Of a DNA stretch of 64,000 nt, positions 15,091-24,814 are shown piece after piece. The number at the start of each line of letters is the position of its first letter. Within the stretch, counting starts at the first letter, position 1. Under the pieces are notes generated by a model. The model worked only from the letters and a program-made list of their open reading frames with translations. It had not been told where the DNA came from and did no database searches. The translations under genes were made by a program, and so were the position numbers. This stretch comes from Alphaproteobacteria bacterium (GTDB taxonomy: Bacteria; Pseudomonadota; Alphaproteobacteria; RF32; CAG-239): positions 16,347 through 80,346 of the forward strand of contig JAFXPE010000042.1 in the NCBI GenBank assembly GCA_017528205.1, given 5' to 3'.

Positions 15091-17439
15091 CTATGCCGAT
15101 TTTTTCTTGCGCAAAGCAATATCCAAAACTTCGGCCGCGGTAGAAACCGGAATAATCGTCATTCCATCTTTTACATTATCCGGAATTTCTGCCAAATCCT
15201 TAAGATTTTCCTTTGGAATTATCACGGTTTTGATGCCGCCGCGCAACGCCGCCAACAGCTTTTCCTTTAAGCCGCCAATCGGCAGAACGCGTCCTTGCAA
15301 CGTAATTTCTCCGGTCATCGCCACATCGCTTTTAACCGGCGTTTTGGTAAATACCGACACCAGCGTGGTGTACATGGCAATACCGGCCGAAGGTCCGTCT
15401 TTTGGCGTTGCCCCTTCCGGAACGTGAACGTGAACATCTGTTTTATCAAATATTTCCGGTTTAATTCCCAGCTCTTTAGAATGTGAACGTACCACAGAAT
15501 ATGCCGTTTCAATAGACTCTTTCATTACGTCGCCCAACTTTCCGGTTTGAGTAACTTTACCCTTGCCCGGCATATCGACCGCTTCGATAAACAATATATC
15601 GCCGCCGACTTCAGTCCAAGCCAAACCGGTAGTAACTCCGATATGGTCCTGCTTTTCGGCCTCACCGTAGCTAAAGCGACGTACTCCTAAATATTTATCC
15701 AAGTTTTTCGGTGTTACCTTAACTTTGATACATTTGCCTTTTTCCAGCAAAATTTCCTTGGTGGCTTTGCGGGCGATGGTAGCCAGTTCGCGTTCCAAAT
15801 TGCGCACTCCGGCCTCTCGCGTATAATAGCGAATAATATCACGAATGGCCTCATCGGTTATTACCAACTCGGAGCATTGAACGGCATTTTCATCAAAAAC
15901 TTTGCCGATTAAATGGCGCTTGGCAATCTCGACCTTTTCGTCTTCGGTATAACTCGAAAGCTGAATAATCTCCATTCTATCCAACAACGGACGCGGCATA
16001 TTCAGCGAATTGGCCGTGGTAACAAACATAACATCGGACAAGTCATAATCCACGTCAAGATAATGATCTTCAAAGGTGTTGTTTTGCTCCGGATCCAACA
16101 CTTCAAGCAAGGCCGAGCTCGGATCTCCGCGCCAATCGCTGCCGAGTTTATCTATTTCATCAAGCAAAAACAGCGGATTGGTCACACCGGCTTTTTTCAT
16201 AGATTGCAAAATCTTGCCCGGCATGGCTCCGATATAAGTGCGACGATGTCCCCTTATTTCAGCCTCATCACGCATACCGCCCAACGAAGCGCGCACAAAC
16301 TGACGATTGGTGGCTCGGGCGATGGATTTGCCCAGCGAAGTTTTACCCACGCCCGGAGGGCCGACCAAGCAGAGAATCGGCGCTTTTAAGTGTTTGGAAC
16401 GTGATTGCACCGCCAAATATTCAACAATTCGCTCTTTGACTTTTTCCAGTCCGTAATGGTCTTCTTCCAAGACCTTGATAGCCTGTTCCAAATCTTTGTT
16501 CAGCTTTGTTTTTTTATCCCACGGCAAATCCAAAAGCCAATCAAGATAATTGCGTACGATTGAGCTTTCCGGCGAATTTTGCCCCATACTACGCAGTTTT
16601 TTCAGCTCCGAAAGGGCTTTTTCGCGTGCTTCTTTGCTGAATTTGGTGGCATTTATGCGTTTCAGATATTCATTGTTTTCATCTTCTTCGCCGTGATTCA
16701 ATTCTTTTTGAATCGCTTTCATTTGCTCGTTGAGATAATATTCTTTTTGGCTTTTTTCCATTTGCTTTTTAACACGGTGTTTGATTTTGTCTTCGACTTC
16801 AATCACCATCATTTCCGTGTCTATAAGCTGCAGTATTTTATCGAGCCGTTCCTGCAAATTGCCGGCTTCGAGCAGAAATTGTTTATCTTCCGTTTTCAGC
16901 GACAGATGTGAGGCAATGGTGTCGGCCAGCTTATCGTATTCGCCGATTTGCTTAACCGACTGAATAACATCGTACGGAATTTTTTTATTGATTTTAACAT
17001 ATTCTTCAAATTGGCTGACCACCGCGCGCGCCCACGATTCCAAAGATTTTTTGTCGGTTGCGGTCTGCGGATAGCTTTCAATGGTGGCAGAAATATAAGT
17101 TTTGTTATCGCGAAACGAAGTGATTTTGATGCGCTCCAGCCCCTCCACCAACAACTTTATCGTGCCGTCTGGGAGTTTAAGCATTTGCAAAACATTTCCG
17201 AGAGTTCCCACCTTATACAAATCCTTGGCCGAAGGTGTTTCCACCTCTGCCTTTTTTTGCATAACCAAAACAATTTTCGAACCCTTGTCATTGGCCTTTT
17301 GCACGGCTTCTATCGATTTATCGCGGCCTACGAATATCGGCACAATCATTTTCGGATAAACCACCACGTCGCGCAACGGCAAAACCGGCAACATTACCGG
17401 TGTTTCGGCTGTTTTTTCTTCCGTTTTCTGCTCTTTCAT
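15091..17439 (-). CDS. lon: ATP-dependent protease Lon
   Basis: Lon degrades misfolded and regulatory proteins in the cytoplasm; in alphaproteobacteria it controls, for example, CcrM and DnaA. The 782-residue product contains the N-terminal substrate domain (VMLPVLPLRDVVVYPKMIVP), an AAA+ module with Walker A GPPGVGKTSLGK and Walker B PLFLLDEIDKLG, and the C-terminal Ser-Lys protease domain with the catalytic serine in PKDGPSAGIAMYT and lysine in PIGGLKEKLLAAL. Length and motifs are typical of bacterial LonA. It is monocistronic; the convergent glgP shares its terminator. No heat-shock element was recognised upstream. Confidence 0.97.
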   Translation of the reverse strand: MKEQKTEEKTAETPVMLPVLPLRDVVVYPKMIVPIFVGRDKSIEAVQKANDKGSKIVLVMQKKAEVETPSAKDLYKVGTLGNVLQMLKLPDGTIKLLVEGLERIKITSFRDNKTYISATIESYPQTATDKKSLESWARAVVSQFEEYVKINKKIPYDVIQSVKQIGEYDKLADTIASHLSLKTEDKQFLLEAGNLQERLDKILQLIDTEMMVIEVEDKIKHRVKKQMEKSQKEYYLNEQMKAIQKELNHGEEDENNEYLKRINATKFSKEAREKALSELKKLRSMGQNSPESSIVRNYLDWLLDLPWDKKTKLNKDLEQAIKVLEEDHYGLEKVKERIVEYLAVQSRSKHLKAPILCLVGPPGVGKTSLGKSIARATNRQFVRASLGGMRDEAEIRGHRRTYIGAMPGKILQSMKKAGVTNPLFLLDEIDKLGSDWRGDPSSALLEVLDPEQNNTFEDHYLDVDYDLSDVMFVTTANSLNMPRPLLDRMEIIQLSSYTEDEKVEIAKRHLIGKVFDENAVQCSELVITDEAIRDIIRYYTREAGVRNLERELATIARKATKEILLEKGKCIKVKVTPKNLDKYLGVRRFSYGEAEKQDHIGVTTGLAWTEVGGDILFIEAVDMPGKGKVTQTGKLGDVMKESIETAYSVVRSHSKELGIKPEIFDKTDVHVHVPEGATPKDGPSAGIAMYTTLVSVFTKTPVKSDVAMTGEITLQGRVLPIGGLKEKLLAALRGGIKTVIIPKENLKDLAEIPDNVKDGMTIIPVSTAAEVLDIALRKKKSA

Positions 17440-17540
17440 ATTGTTTTTCTTCCCACATTATAAATAATCTTTATATTATATAGGACAGCTTTTGCCCTTC
17501 TACAATAGCAGGAACATTTTTTTCCCAAAAAATTTTGCTT

Positions 17541-18455
17541 TTATTTTCCGTGAACGTTAATTTCTTCAAGTCTGGCGGCGGCGAATTTATCAATTTTAGC
17601 GCCGGCTTCTTCTGCCGCTCTGGTCAGCAATTTACGCAACAAGTTATCGGCAATTTCCTGTTCGTCGCTATCTGCCGCAAACAAAATAAAGTGAGTTTGC
17701 CGAGCCGTCAGCGGCGTAAAATCATCCATAGTGCGCGAAACCACATCGAGTTCCACCTGCATCTGCATTTTGTGATTGCTGTTGTCTATCTCGTCCACTT
17801 CGGCTTTCAACAAGCGCGGTGTCACCACATAATCCGCCAAACCGGCATCATCGGTAACATAAAAATATTCGCTGTGTGAAAAAAGTCCGGTGAGCAAATC
17901 ACGATAATGGTCGGTGTCTTCGCCGTTCCAAAAATTCATCGGCCGCACAAACAAAAGCTTTTTTTCCGTTAAGTCAGACGGCTTGAACATTGCCTGTTCT
18001 TTTACTTTTTCGGCAACTTCTACCACCTGTGAAGCCGCCATATCGCTATCCCGATATTCGGTAATCAGCTGCGCCAAATTATCGGTGGTCATCTCCACCG
18101 CGGCTTGCAGTTTAACGCAAACCCGACCGGCGTCTTCCAGAGTTACCGTGTGTTTGGCGCCTACCATATATTCATCTATAATGCGATAAGAAATCAAATC
18201 GAGCGCGTTGGTGCTTAAACCAGGATAGCGTTTCTGAATAACGGCCGAAAGTTTTACCGCCGCCAAAGATGCCTTATCCACGGCGCGATTTTCGGCAGTT
18301 TTGGCGTCGTCTCCCGCACGTCGTTCATCACATGCGTCGGCAGACACTTTTTCCGAGATAAGTCCCTCTTCTGCCGCCCAAAGCGGTGTTAAATCAAGTC
18401 CCAACAATAACGCTATAAGTCCGCAAAGCGGCTTTTTTCGGTTTATTACCACCAA
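17541..18455 (-). CDS. exported protein, possibly LpoB/FlgT-like fold
   Basis: I choose a TTG start at 18455: GGGAG lies 7 bp upstream, and it overlaps the upstream lipoprotein gene by only 10 bp. An ATG at 18494 would extend the overlap and place extra polar residues before the signal. The product (about 304 residues) has a signal peptide (KKPLCGLIALLLGLDLTPLWA) and an Ala-rich helical segment (DDAKTAENRAVDKASLAAVKL) like that seen in FlgT/LPP20-type proteins. A later alpha/beta region (KKLLFVRPMNFWNG...ADYVVTPRLLKAEVDE) resembles the LpoB/CsgG-type fold that binds envelope machines. These resemblances are inferred, not proven. Both genes of the pair share the alpha/beta domain, suggesting related partners. 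Confidence 0.65.
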   Translation of the reverse strand: MVVINRKKPLCGLIALLLGLDLTPLWAAEEGLISEKVSADACDERRAGDDAKTAENRAVDKASLAAVKLSAVIQKRYPGLSTNALDLISYRIIDEYMVGAKHTVTLEDAGRVCVKLQAAVEMTTDNLAQLITEYRDSDMAASQVVEVAEKVKEQAMFKPSDLTEKKLLFVRPMNFWNGEDTDHYRDLLTGLFSHSEYFYVTDDAGLADYVVTPRLLKAEVDEIDNSNHKMQMQVELDVVSRTMDDFTPLTARQTHFILFAADSDEQEIADNLLRKLLTRAAEEAGAKIDKFAAARLEEINVHGK

Positions 18456-19189
18456 CTTCTGTCTCCCTGAGCCTGATGAATGATTTCGCTCCATTCACCG
18501 AACAAACTTCCGTCTTTATTTTTCAAATACAAGTCAAATTTAATGGCCGGAACGGTTTTGGTGGCCGTGTCATACCAGTCGGCCGAACAATTTACCAAAT
18601 AATCGGCCTCGGCTTTATTATCAACCAAAGTTATGTTTTCCATATCGGCAAAGCGTTTTTTCAAAGTGGCGGTGCCTTTATCCATACCGCCCGGCAAATC
18701 ATCGGAGCGACGTTCTTCATCATCTATATAAATTTTGATGGCGCCGACGGTTTTGTAAAATGCCTCCGCTTCGGTTAACATGGAATTTACCGTTCTGTTG
18801 GCGGAAATAACGTAAATTTCCGGTGCATCAGGCACTATCGGTTCGTCATCGTCAAACAAAGTAAACTCGTCGGCGGTGTCGCAACACGGACGTTTCTTTT
18901 TGGTTTTGGCCGTTTCGATTACGCGCGGTTTCAACACCATCGGCTCGCAATTCGGTTGACCGCAAGACGAAGAACAAGGCATAGCCAAAGCCGCCGGCAC
19001 TTCAATCGGTGCCGTTTGCACAAATTCCATCGGTTCGGTTTGCAATATTTCGCCTGTCTCCGGTGCGGCAATCATCGCCGTCTCCGGCGCCGCAACCACC
19101 GGATTTGGTTCTATATTTTTACAATTTCCGAACGGACAGGCACAACCGGTCAGCAGTGCCAATGTTCCGAATATCAGCGTTTTTCTCAT
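18446..19189 (-). CDS. lipoprotein, possibly LpoB-like
   Basis: A lipoprotein signal (MRKTLIFGTLALLTGCACPFGNC) is followed by a ~110-residue low-complexity region rich in Pro, Ala and Glu with several cysteines (PCSSSCGQPNCEP, KKKRPCCD). The C-terminal ~115 residues form a compact domain with YVISANRTVNSMLTEAE, LKKRFADMENITLVDNKAEADYLVNCSADW, reminiscent of LpoB-type activators of penicillin-binding proteins (linker plus globular domain on an outer-membrane anchor). The assignment is an inference from domain layout. The final codons (GDRSWW) overlap the start of the next gene, so the two are translationally coupled. Confidence 0.7.
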   Translation of the reverse strand: MRKTLIFGTLALLTGCACPFGNCKNIEPNPVVAAPETAMIAAPETGEILQTEPMEFVQTAPIEVPAALAMPCSSSCGQPNCEPMVLKPRVIETAKTKKKRPCCDTADEFTLFDDDEPIVPDAPEIYVISANRTVNSMLTEAEAFYKTVGAIKIYIDDEERRSDDLPGGMDKGTATLKKRFADMENITLVDNKAEADYLVNCSADWYDTATKTVPAIKFDLYLKNKDGSLFGEWSEIIHQAQGDRSWW

Positions 19190-19321
19190 CTTCGTCTCCT
19201 TATCGACTCTTTTGCGGTATTATGCAACAATTTACCTTAAAAATACCTTAATATTTCAAAATATTACTTGAATAACCCCGAAAAAATCTTTACATTCGGT
19301 TCAGGGAGCGGAGATTTTCTG

Positions 19322-19765
19322 ATGTTATTGACCTTTCTAGCTGTTTTGGCGCCGTTGTTGGCGCTGGTTCGTCCGTTACAACGCAATGCTTTTTTTGTGA
19401 TATATTTTGCGCTGATGATTTTGTCGGCATACATTACGGAATCTTATTTTTTTCGGGTTGCCCCGTTTTATCACAAAGCCTTTTTGCTGTTTATCGTTTA
19501 TCATCTGTTTTTTATTAATCTTGTCACTTTTTTGGCTTACGGAGTTGATAAACGAGCGGCGGTGCGCGGTGCGTGGCGGGTGCCGGAAGCCCAATTGCAC
19601 ACGTTGGAATTTTTGGGCGGTTGGATTGGTGCGTTTTTGGCGCAAAAAATTTTTCGGCACAAAACACAGAAAAAAAGCTACCGCGTTATGTTTTGGCTGA
19701 TGCTTGTTTTGCAAATTGCCGCGGTTTATATTATTTTGCACTATTTGAAATTGATTAACTTTTAA
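19322..19765 (+). CDS. DUF1294 family inner-membrane protein
   Basis: The ATG at 19322 has GGAG eight bases upstream; a TTG at 19268 is less likely. The 147-residue product has about four hydrophobic helices. Between the third and fourth is the DUF1294 signature: YGVDKRAAVRGAWRVPEAQLHTLEFLGGWIGAFLAQKIFRHKTQKKSYR, in which the order DK-A, R-x-P-E-x-x-L-H, GG and RHKT-K-x-x-x-R is diagnostic. The function of DUF1294 is unknown. It is followed after 10 bp by the DUF4139 gene, which has an AAGGAG ribosome site, so the two are probably co-transcribed. Confidence 0.85.
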   Translation: MLLTFLAVLAPLLALVRPLQRNAFFVIYFALMILSAYITESYFFRVAPFYHKAFLLFIVYHLFFINLVTFLAYGVDKRAAVRGAWRVPEAQLHTLEFLGGWIGAFLAQKIFRHKTQKKSYRVMFWLMLVLQIAAVYIILHYLKLINF

Positions 19766-19775
19766 GGAGAATATT

Positions 19776-21242
19776 ATGCGTTTGGGTTTATTACTTGCTC
19801 TTTTTACCGGTGTCGCCGGAGTGGCAAATGCCGATTCGATTTTGCTGAAAAATGACAACAATGCGTTATCACTCAGCATTTATAATCAAAATCTGGCGTT
19901 GGTGAAAGATATTCGTTCCGCCGATTTGCAAAGCGGTATGAATGAAGTTGTTTTTGACGGTGTGCCGCAACAAATTCAGGCCGAAACCGCCATTATTTAC
20001 GGTGACAATATTCGGGTAAGCGAACAAAATTACAGCTACAATCTGATGTCGTATCACAACTTTATAGCCCGCTCCATCGGGCAAAAAGTAAAAACCGTAC
20101 GCCAGAATCCGACCACCGGAGAAAATATTTACGAAACCGCAACGCTTATCGGCGAGGCCGGCGGAACTCCGATTTTGCAATTCGATTACGGTATCGAATC
20201 TAACTTTCCGGGCAGAATCGTGTTTGAGCAAATACCGGTCGGCATGAGCAATCAGCCGATGTTAACTGCCAAACTTAAGGCCGACAAAAGCGGTGAGCAA
20301 AATCTTTATTTGGCTTATTTAACCGGCGGCTTAAGTTGGAAAACCGATTATGTGGCCAATGTTCGCTCCGATAAAAAACTCGATTTAACCGGTTGGGTTA
20401 CCATTAACAACGAATCGGGTGTAGATTATGAAAAGGCCAAGATTCAGCTTATTGCCGGAGACGTAAATATCGTTCGTCCGCGCATGATGGCCCGCGGCGG
20501 CATGATGATGAAATCCATGGCTCTTAATGCCGTCATGGAGGACAGCATGGAACAAAATATCGAGCCGGAAAGCCTCAGCAGCTACGAGCTTTATACTTTG
20601 CCGAACATGACCACCATTAAAGACAAGCAAACCAAACAAGTTGCCTTGCTTGAAAAAAATGATGTGACTTATGAAAAAGAATTTAATTTGATGATGCCGA
20701 TATATTTTGATGACGGCATCAGCGAGTTTGAAAAACGGCATCCGTCGATTACTTATGTGATTAAAAACGAAGCCGCTTCAAACTTGGGCATTTCTTTGCC
20801 GGCCGGCACCATGCGTTTTTATAAAAACGACCAAAGCGGCAACCTGCAATTTATAGGTTCCGGCAACATCAACAACACCGCCAAGGAAGACACTTTGCGC
20901 TTGCATTTGGGTGACGCGTTCAACATTTCCGTCAGCGGCAAAGTACAAAAGAAGAGCCAAAAAGAAAGAGCCCGTGAGTTGTTGCCTAACGGTCGTTGTT
21001 ATGATGTTCAAACCGTTAAAACTTACGATGTGGAAATTACGGTAAACAACGCCGAAGACGCCGACAACACCATTATTTTGAGCCAACATCTTCCGCACGA
21101 GTACGAAATTGTCAAAGAAAGCGTAAAAAGCACGGAAGAAAAGGCCTCGCAACGCAAATGGAAAATGGAAGTTGCCAAGAACAGCAAGGAAAAACTGACA
21201 TATACGGTGAATATTATTTTGCACTACAATGATTGCAACTAA
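19776..21242 (+). CDS. exported DUF4139 domain protein
   Basis: The 488-residue protein has a short signal peptide (MRLGLLLALFTGVAGVANA) and a long beta-rich body that matches the DUF4139 layout: an N-terminal LSIYNQNLALVKDIRSADL segment, a central LAYLTGGLSWKTDYVANV (the conserved W-x-x-x-Y block) and a C-terminal beta-sandwich (YVIKNEAASNLGISLPAGTMRFYK...KTYDVEITVNNAEDADNTIIL). Bacterial members are periplasmic or surface proteins of unknown function. There is a Met-rich insertion (RPRMMARGGMMMKSMALNAVMED) at ~230-255. Position behind DUF1294 suggests an operon. A strong hairpin terminator follows. Confidence 0.85.
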   Translation: MRLGLLLALFTGVAGVANADSILLKNDNNALSLSIYNQNLALVKDIRSADLQSGMNEVVFDGVPQQIQAETAIIYGDNIRVSEQNYSYNLMSYHNFIARSIGQKVKTVRQNPTTGENIYETATLIGEAGGTPILQFDYGIESNFPGRIVFEQIPVGMSNQPMLTAKLKADKSGEQNLYLAYLTGGLSWKTDYVANVRSDKKLDLTGWVTINNESGVDYEKAKIQLIAGDVNIVRPRMMARGGMMMKSMALNAVMEDSMEQNIEPESLSSYELYTLPNMTTIKDKQTKQVALLEKNDVTYEKEFNLMMPIYFDDGISEFEKRHPSITYVIKNEAASNLGISLPAGTMRFYKNDQSGNLQFIGSGNINNTAKEDTLRLHLGDAFNISVSGKVQKKSQKERARELLPNGRCYDVQTVKTYDVEITVNNAEDADNTIILSQHLPHEYEIVKESVKSTEEKASQRKWKMEVAKNSKEKLTYTVNIILHYNDCN

Positions 21243-21258
21243 TTCCACGACTTTGTTT

Positions 21259-21312
21259 CAAGTGCTTTTAAGGTTGTTGCCGGACAAGAATCATAAAAGC
21301 ACTTGATTTTTT
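21259..21312 (+). terminator. long-stem terminator after the DUF4139 gene
   Basis: CAAGTGCTTTTA (21259-21270) and TAAAAGCACTTG (21294-21305) are perfect 12-bp inverted repeats around a 23-base loop, followed by ATTTTTT. The loop is longer than usual for an intrinsic terminator. Confidence 0.7.
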
Positions 21313-21353
21313 AAGCTAACTTGCTATGATGCGGCAGATTTGAAAGGCGAAAA

Positions 21354-22799
21354 ATGACGGATAAACCGCAAATAGAAGATTTAAGCGGAGATAAATATAA
21401 GTACGGCTTTACGACGGAAATTGAAGCCGATACGGCTCCGTGCGGCTTAAACGAAGACATTATCCGCCTGATAAGCGCCAAGAAAAATGAGCCGGAATGG
21501 CTGTTGGAAAGAAGGCTGAAGGCTTATCGCCATTGGTTGACTATGAGCGAACCACACTGGGCTAAGTTAAAATATGATGCCGTTGATTTTCAGGCGCTGA
21601 GCTATTATGCCGCGCCCAAACAAAAGGCTAAGCCGAAAAGTTTGGAAGACGTTGATAAAACCTTGCTCGATACTTATAACAAGCTCGGCATTCCGCTCAA
21701 AGAACAGGAAGCGCTGTCCGGAGTAGTGGCGGTTGATGCGGTGTTTGACAGCGTGTCGGTGGCCACAACTTATCGGGCCAAATTGGCGCAATCGGGGATT
21801 ATTTTTTGCTCGATTTCCGAGGCGGTAAAAGAACATCCGGAGCTGGTGCAAAAATACTTGGGTTCGGTAGTACCATACACCGATAATTTTTACGCCTGCC
21901 TTAATTCCGCGGTGTTTACCGACGGCTCGTTTGTGTATATTCCGAAAGGGGTTAAGGCGCCGATGGAACTTTCCACTTATTTTCGCATCAACGCCCAAAA
22001 CACCGGACAATTCGAGCGCACGCTGATTGTGGCCGAAGATGACAGTTATGTTTCGTATTTGGAGGGTTGTACGGCGCCGCAACGCGACGAAAATCAGTTG
22101 CACGCCGCTATTGTGGAAATTGTGGTGATGAACAACGCCGAAGTTAAATATTCTACCGTGCAAAACTGGTATCCGGGCGACAAAGACGGTAAAGGCGGCG
22201 TTTATAACTTTGTGACCAAGCGGGCGGCTTGTCGCGGTATTAATTCCAAAGTTTCGTGGACACAGGTAGAAACCGGCTCGGCCGTAACTTGGAAATATCC
22301 GTCGTGCATTTTGCAGGGCGATAATTCGGTCGGCGAATTTTATTCGGTGGCCATCACCAACAACCGTCAACAGGCGGATACCGGCACCAAAATGATTCAC
22401 TTGGGCAAAAATACCCGATCCAAAATTATATCCAAAGGCATTTCTGCCGGATTTTCCAACCAAACATATCGCGGCTTGGTGGATATAGCGGCCAACGCCA
22501 AAAACGCCAGAAACTATTCGCAATGTGACAGCTTGCTTATCGGCTCGACTTGCGGCTCGCACACCGTGCCGTATATCCGTAACCGCAGTAAATCAGCGGT
22601 TTTGGAACATGAGGCAACCACTTCGAAAATCAGCGCCGAACAGCTTTTTTATTGCCAACAACGCGGCATTAAGGAAGAAGAAGCCGTCGGCCTGATTGTG
22701 AACGGTTTCTGCAAAGAAGTTATGCAAAAATTACCGATGGAATTTGCCATCGAGGCCGGAAAACTTATCAATATCAGCTTGGAAGGAAGCGTCGGATAA
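21354..22799 (+). CDS. sufB: Fe-S cluster assembly protein SufB
   Basis: SufB is the scaffold of the SufBC2D complex on which iron-sulfur clusters are built. The 481-residue protein has the usual length and sequence blocks: [93 protein letters not shown] and, near the C-terminus, [18 protein letters not shown] carrying the conserved cluster-assembly cysteine. The start follows AAAGGCGAAAA. The stop overlaps the sufC start by one base (TAATG), so the genes are coupled. Confidence 0.96.
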   Translation: MTDKPQIEDLSGDKYKYGFTTEIEADTAPCGLNEDIIRLISAKKNEPEWLLERRLKAYRHWLTMSEPHWAKLKYDAVDFQALSYYAAPKQKAKPKSLEDVDKTLLDTYNKLGIPLKEQEALSGVVAVDAVFDSVSVATTYRAKLAQSGIIFCSISEAVKEHPELVQKYLGSVVPYTDNFYACLNSAVFTDGSFVYIPKGVKAPMELSTYFRINAQNTGQFERTLIVAEDDSYVSYLEGCTAPQRDENQLHAAIVEIVVMNNAEVKYSTVQNWYPGDKDGKGGVYNFVTKRAACRGINSKVSWTQVETGSAVTWKYPSCILQGDNSVGEFYSVAITNNRQQADTGTKMIHLGKNTRSKIISKGISAGFSNQTYRGLVDIAANAKNARNYSQCDSLLIGSTCGSHTVPYIRNRSKSAVLEHEATTSKISAEQLFYCQQRGIKEEEAVGLIVNGFCKEVMQKLPMEFAIEAGKLINISLEGSVG

Positions 22800-23566
22800 T
22801 GACTCAAAAGTTGCTTGAAATAAAAGATTTATACGCCGGAGTGGCCGAAAGCGGCAAAGAAATTATCAAAGGGCTTAATTTGACGATTAACGCCGGAGAA
22901 ACTCATGCCGTTATGGGACCAAACGGCGCCGGAAAATCCACACTTTCTTATGTGTTGACCGGCAAGCCGGATTATGTTGTTACCGGCGGCAGTATGCGGT
23001 TTGCGGAACACGATTTGACCGCGCTCAAACCGGAAGAACGCGCCGCACTCGGCATCTTTTTGAGTATGCAGGCGCCGGTTGAAATTCCGGGAGTGACAAC
23101 GCAGAATTTTTTGAAGCACGCCATCAATGCGCAACGTAAATATAATAATTTGCCGGAACTTGACGCGGCGGAATTTTTGAAATTGTTGCGCTCGGCCGCC
23201 AAAAATTTTGACATCAGCTCGGAAATGCTCAAACGCGAAATCAATGTCGGATTTTCCGGCGGCGAAAAAAAGCGTTTGGAAATTTTGCAACTGAGTTTGT
23301 TGCAACCGAAATTGGCCATTCTCGACGAAGCAGATTCCGGCTTGGATATTGACGCCTTGAAAATCGTGTCGCAGGGCGTAAATCAATGGCACACCAAAGA
23401 AAACTCACTGTTGATTATTACCCATCATCTTGATTTGTTGCGGCAAATCAAGCCGGATTTTGTACATATTTACGCCGACGGAAAAATTATTAAAACCGGC
23501 GATATGGCGCTGGCAGAGGAACTGGAAACTTCCGGATATAAAAACTATTTGGATGCGGCAAAATGA
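22799..23566 (+). CDS. sufC: Fe-S cluster assembly ATPase SufC
   Basis: SufC is the ABC-type ATPase that drives conformational change in the SufBCD scaffold. The 255-residue protein shows Walker A GPNGAGKST, the SufC-type signature FSGGEKKRLEILQ, Walker B LAILDEADSGLDIDAL and the H-loop TH in LIITHHLDLL. There is no transmembrane domain, as expected. It overlaps sufB by one base and sufD by four (ATGA), consistent with tight stoichiometry in one operon. Confidence 0.97.
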   Translation: MTQKLLEIKDLYAGVAESGKEIIKGLNLTINAGETHAVMGPNGAGKSTLSYVLTGKPDYVVTGGSMRFAEHDLTALKPEERAALGIFLSMQAPVEIPGVTTQNFLKHAINAQRKYNNLPELDAAEFLKLLRSAAKNFDISSEMLKREINVGFSGGEKKRLEILQLSLLQPKLAILDEADSGLDIDALKIVSQGVNQWHTKENSLLIITHHLDLLRQIKPDFVHIYADGKIIKTGDMALAEELETSGYKNYLDAAK

Positions 23567-24804
23567 ATTTAAATGTTGACGGTGAAAATATTTACGGCGC
23601 TGACATTCCTTGGCTTTATGCTTTAAGGAAAAAGGCTCGCGATGCGTTTGTTAAAAACGGTTTGCCGACGGCCAAAACCGAGGCTTGGAAATATTCTTAT
23701 CTGCCGAGCGGAATTTTGGACGAGTTTACAATCGCCGCGGAACCGCATCATTGCGACGGGCATTGTCACGAAAAAGAATCGTTGCCGTTTGATTGTCGAC
23801 AAATAAAATTCTGCAACGGCAGTTTGGAACATATTGCGCACGATTTGCCGCGCGGCGTGATGATTATGCCGCTGATTGAGGCTGTGGAAAATGCCGAAAT
23901 AAAGCCGTATTTGAATAAATCGTTTGCGGTCGGCGAATTTCCGTTTGCCGATTTAAATACCGCCCTTGCCGAGCAGGGTTTGTTTATCGTAATCGGCAAA
24001 GAAACCGAGTTGCAAGAGCCGATTTATATTCATTATCATCAGCACGAAGGCGCGCCGAAATTAAATAACATACGTAACGTAATTGTGCTGGAAAAAGGTG
24101 CCAAAGCGACAATTATCGAAGATTTTGATGCCAAGGAAGATGCGCATTATTTTAACAATATCGTTAATGAAATTTATGTCGGCACCGATGCGTTTTTGCA
24201 ACATTACACTCGCCAAAACGAGGCCGCCGAGGCGCGTCATGTGGCGCTGAACAGCGTGGCGGTTAAGGCTGGCGGACAATATCGCGATTTTGTTGTTCAT
24301 AACGAATGTTTATATGCACGCAGCGAAAGCTATGTCTGCTTGAAACAGGAAAATGCCTCCGCCGAAATCAACGGAGCATATCGTCTGCAAAACAGCGGGC
24401 ATAGCGACATTACCAGCAATATCCGCCATTTGGCACCACACACCTTTTCCGATCAGTTGGTTAAAGGCGTGCTGGACGGTAAGGCTCACGGGGTGTTTCA
24501 GGGACAAATTCATATTGCACCAAATGCCCAGCAAACCGAGGGACGGCAACTGCATCGCGCTTTGGTATTAAGCGACGGCGCCGAAGTTGATTGCAAGCCG
24601 GAATTGGAAATCTTTGCCGATGACGTAAAGTGTTCGCACGGCTCCACTTGCGGCGATTTAGATGCCGAACAGCTCTTTTATATGCAATCGCGAGGCATTG
24701 CTCTTGACGACGCGCGGCAAATATTGATTGCGGCTTATTTAAACGAAGTTTTCGGCAAAATAGAAGACGTTGCCGTTGCCGAGTGGTTGAAATCTATTTT
24801 TTAA
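23563..24804 (+). CDS. sufD: Fe-S cluster assembly protein SufD
   Basis: This 413-residue protein is the SufB paralogue that completes the scaffold and is needed for iron acquisition. Identifying blocks are the N-terminal GLPTAKTEAWKYSYLP segment, the beta-helix core, GVFQGQIHIAPNAQQTEGRQLHRALVLSDGAEVDCKPELEIFADDVKCSHGSTCGDLDAEQLFYMQSRGI, and the C-terminal helix. The KCSHGSTCG block includes the His implicated in cluster assembly. A His/Cys-rich stretch (EPHHCDGHCHEKES, residues ~65-80) is an unusual insertion that could bind metal. Genes for SufS, SufE/SufU and a suf regulator are not adjacent. Confidence 0.95.
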   Translation: MNLNVDGENIYGADIPWLYALRKKARDAFVKNGLPTAKTEAWKYSYLPSGILDEFTIAAEPHHCDGHCHEKESLPFDCRQIKFCNGSLEHIAHDLPRGVMIMPLIEAVENAEIKPYLNKSFAVGEFPFADLNTALAEQGLFIVIGKETELQEPIYIHYHQHEGAPKLNNIRNVIVLEKGAKATIIEDFDAKEDAHYFNNIVNEIYVGTDAFLQHYTRQNEAAEARHVALNSVAVKAGGQYRDFVVHNECLYARSESYVCLKQENASAEINGAYRLQNSGHSDITSNIRHLAPHTFSDQLVKGVLDGKAHGVFQGQIHIAPNAQQTEGRQLHRALVLSDGAEVDCKPELEIFADDVKCSHGSTCGDLDAEQLFYMQSRGIALDDARQILIAAYLNEVFGKIEDVAVAEWLKSIF

Positions 24805-24814
24805 AATCGGCTTT

